A stretch of DNA of 43,960 nucleotides, taken from positions 1-43,960 of the forward strand of contig DATKCN010000384.1 in NCBI GenBank assembly GCA_035513175.1. The letters run 5' to 3'. The translations under genes were made by a program, and so were the position numbers. The notes under the pieces are model-generated. The model saw only the letters and a program-made list of their open reading frames with translations, made no database searches and had not been told where the DNA came from. Of the stretch, positions 42,411 to 43,960 are shown piece after piece. The stretch comes from DATKCN01 sp035513175 (GTDB lineage: Bacteria > Chloroflexota > Chloroflexia > Thermomicrobiales > CFX8). The number at the start of each line of letters is the position of its first letter. Position 1 is the first letter of the stretch.

Positions 42411-43214
42411 GTGGCGCCGCTACTGGGCGTGTCCTGGTCGCCAGCGGCGGCTGCGCTGCGTGACCTGAGCTACTTCGTCGACGTCGTCGAAGCGCCGGGC
42501 TGGGCGCTTGGCGAAGACGGCGTGCGCCAGCAATCCCGCGTATTGCTGCACAACCTGGATCGTGACATGAGCCTGGCAGCTCCAGACGCGATCGACGAGG
42601 CATGGGGCCGGCGCGCCAACGAGGCTGTGAAGGGCACGAGCACGCCGTGGTTCAGCATGCACCTGGGGTTCAGCGCCGAGCGCGTGCGCTACAACTGCCA
42701 CATGAAGGCGGCATCGCCGGCACTGTCGCGCTTTGAGACATTCGAGCGCATCGTAGAGTCGATACGGCGAGCGACGTCAATGCTGTCAACCCCGCTGCTG
42801 CTGGAAAACCTCGACTACTGTCCCGGAGGAGCGTACGAGCACGTCTGCGAGCCGAGCTTCATCAGCGAGCTGCTGTCGGCGACCGACTGCGGGCTGTTGC
42901 TCGACCTGGGACACCTGCAAGTGACGGCGAGCCATCTCGGCGTTCGTTGCGAGGACATGCTCGACCGGCTGCCGCTGAAGCGGGTCGTGGAATTGCACGT
43001 CAGCAGCCCGCGAGTCAACGAGCGCGGCGGGCTGCTGTATGACGCGCACGCGACGATCGTCGAGCGGGACCTGGATCTGCTGCGTCTGGTGCTGGCCCGC
43101 TGCTCCCCGCGCATGGTGGTGCTTGAATTCCGTCAGGATGAGGAGCAGTTGCGGTCACAACTGCTCCAACTCGGGCGCGTGCTGAAGCGCCGGCCTCGCC
43201 CTCGCCCGTGCTGA
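42411..43214 (+). CDS. DUF692 (MNIO-like) TIM-barrel protein
   Basis: A 267-residue protein, start GTG 42411 with GGGAG about 11 bases upstream. Its middle and end follow the DUF692 multinuclear non-heme iron oxidase pattern: FSMHLGFSAERV, LLLENLDYCPGGAYEHVCEPSFISELLSATDCGLLLDLGHLQVTASHLG, then VVELHVSSPRV and YDAHATIV, corresponding to the HL, ENxxY, E, LLDxNN, EiHlxG and DtH positions. Some are altered (LLDLGH, HVSS). Some family members, such as MbnB and TglH, modify cysteine or asparagine residues in RiPP peptides. It is 54 bases after leuB, likely co-transcribed under the T-box. No precursor peptide is next to it. The family call is moderate, the function unknown. Confidence 0.6.
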   Translation: MAPLLGVSWSPAAAALRDLSYFVDVVEAPGWALGEDGVRQQSRVLLHNLDRDMSLAAPDAIDEAWGRRANEAVKGTSTPWFSMHLGFSAERVRYNCHMKAASPALSRFETFERIVESIRRATSMLSTPLLLENLDYCPGGAYEHVCEPSFISELLSATDCGLLLDLGHLQVTASHLGVRCEDMLDRLPLKRVVELHVSSPRVNERGGLLYDAHATIVERDLDLLRLVLARCSPRMVVLEFRQDEEQLRSQLLQLGRVLKRRPRPRPC

Positions 43215-43960
43215 TCAGGGACGAACGCGCTGGAACACGTAGCGCTGGCCAATGGCGAGCTCGCCTTCCCCTTCAGGACTGACGGCCGCGAGCGTCCAGC
43301 CCTCCTTCGCGAGGCGGTGCATCTCGGCGTGACTCAGCATCGCCAGTTCGCGCTGGTAGTCGCGGTAGACCAGCACGCCGGGCTCGTTGAGGTCTTCCGG
43401 AGTGCGATACAGGCCGAGCGGTGGGTCCTGGAAACCGGCGATGGTGCGTTCGACCTGCCAGGGACTCGGCACGACGACGCTCACCGTCTGCCGCGACACA
43501 CCCATCATGGTCTGGATTTCCTCACTGAGGCGCGAGAGCGCGACGCGGTGCCGCTCGGTGGGACCGACATACTCCCACGCGATGGTCCCACCGTCGTCCG
43601 CGGCCCGAATGAGGAAGACGGAAACACGCGCGATGCTGCGCCCGCGGGGCTCGTCCTCGTGAAACGCCCCATAGGTCCTCGCTACGTCCGCGTTCTCGTC
43701 GCTCAGGAGCGTGAATGGCAGGTCAAGGCGCTGGCGTAGCTCCTCGTTGGTCTCAGGCGTGTCATTGGCGGCGCCGACCAGGTCGGCGCCAAGTCCGCGG
43801 ATTTCCCAGTAGAGCTGCCGCAACTGCGACAGGTAAATCCTTCACGATGGTCACCAGCCGCCCCGATAGAAGTAGAGCATGAGTGGCCGCTGGCGGATGA
43901 GGCGCCGCAGGGTTACGTGATTGCCCTGTTCGTCCTTCATCTGGAACTCAGGCGCGGCCT
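43215..43960 (-). CDS. Peroxiredoxin-like redoxin, likely UxxU selenoprotein (5' end beyond window)
   Basis: On its minus strand the frame runs into the window and past two in-frame TGA codons (43853-43851 and 43844-43842) before the conventional part begins near TTG 43823. Reading TGA as selenocysteine gives LMLYFYRGGW-U-P-S-U-RIYLSQLRQL: a thioredoxin-fold FxRGGWCPxCxxxLxxL active site with both cysteines replaced by Sec. The N-terminal APEFQMKDEQGNHVTL and the later NEELRQRLDLPFTLLSDENADVARTYGAF are AhpC/TSA-type. The C-terminal 90 residues are an extra domain (PSPWQVERTIAGFQDPPLG). Translated conventionally it would lose its catalytic site. 247 residues are visible; the true start lies further right. 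A SECIS-like hairpin follows the second TGA. The stop abuts the DUF692 stop. Confidence 0.8.
43815..43832 (-). promoter_or_regulatory. SECIS-like hairpin for the two TGA codons
   Basis: CTGTCGC-AGTT-GCGGCAG forms a 7-bp stem (one G-T pair) with a 4-base loop. The loop begins 16 bases after the second TGA and 25 after the first, both within the 16-37 range described for bacterial SECIS elements. The loop AGUU has a G, and stem pairing is clear; the exact SelB-recognition bases cannot be confirmed from sequence alone. Confidence 0.6.

Noticed and set aside
1..43960. CRISPR array, insertion sequence, prophage, tRNA or rRNA genes
   Set aside because: No regularly spaced direct repeats, transposase, integrase, capsid genes or RNA-gene landmarks were found.

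Overview
The window is GC-rich, densely coding chromosomal DNA with short gaps, frequent ATGA or GTGA start/stop overlaps, and several GTG, TTG and possibly CTG starts. The gene set suggests a Chloroflexota bacterium, most likely near Thermomicrobia/Sphaerobacter: a two-unit ThyX, a tandem malic enzyme, a membrane PASTA-less Ser/Thr kinase, a leucine T-box and an apparent selenoprotein. This assignment rests on gene content and style; no rRNA or tRNA gene was found.

Layout. 1-5.8 kb: the end of an ABC ATPase, a macro-domain protein, a CopZ-like copper chaperone behind a CsoR-type operator, a GSAM-like aminotransferase, an unusual small transcription unit rich in inverted repeats, an acidic hypothetical protein and a CoxG-like protein. 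5.8-15.1 kb: double-length ThyX, a membrane-anchored sulfite-oxidase-like molybdoenzyme (carrying a parS-like palindrome), a tandem malic enzyme whose N-terminal half has lost metal ligands, a flavin reductase, PdxH and an ABC-F ATPase. 15.3-23 kb: an enoyl-CoA hydratase/CaiB pair, a SIMPL protein, a lactonase-like metallo-hydrolase, two MFS exporters (one frameshifted) and an HD phosphohydrolase. 23-32 kb: ftsH, fabD-fabF, then an M20 peptidase/SDR pair and a CocE/NonD hydrolase. 32-37 kb: parAB, a cluster of very small minus-strand frames with a terminator, and a transmembrane Ser/Thr kinase. 37-43.2 kb: a leucine operon (leuA-leuC-orf-leuD-leuB plus a DUF692/MNIO-like gene) under a complete T-box with a CTC (Leu) specifier. 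The right end holds a peroxiredoxin-like gene on the minus strand.

The most notable signal is at the right edge. The last gene looks like a 200-residue protein starting at TTG, but its frame continues upstream through two in-frame TGA codons, giving a redoxin active site of the form RGGW-U-P-S-U. A 7-bp hairpin lies at SECIS distance. This reads as a double-selenocysteine (UxxU) peroxiredoxin-like selenoprotein that standard annotation would truncate.

How the genes work together. The leucine operon is a coherent pathway from 2-oxoisovalerate to the leucine precursor, switched by uncharged tRNA-Leu. fabD-fabF supply fatty-acid initiation and elongation. The ECH/CaiB and M20/SDR/CocE genes look like peripheral CoA-ester and amide/ester catabolism. 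parAB plus a candidate parS form a segregation system. Two anomalies, the split MFS gene and the kinase start, could be single-base assembly errors or real.
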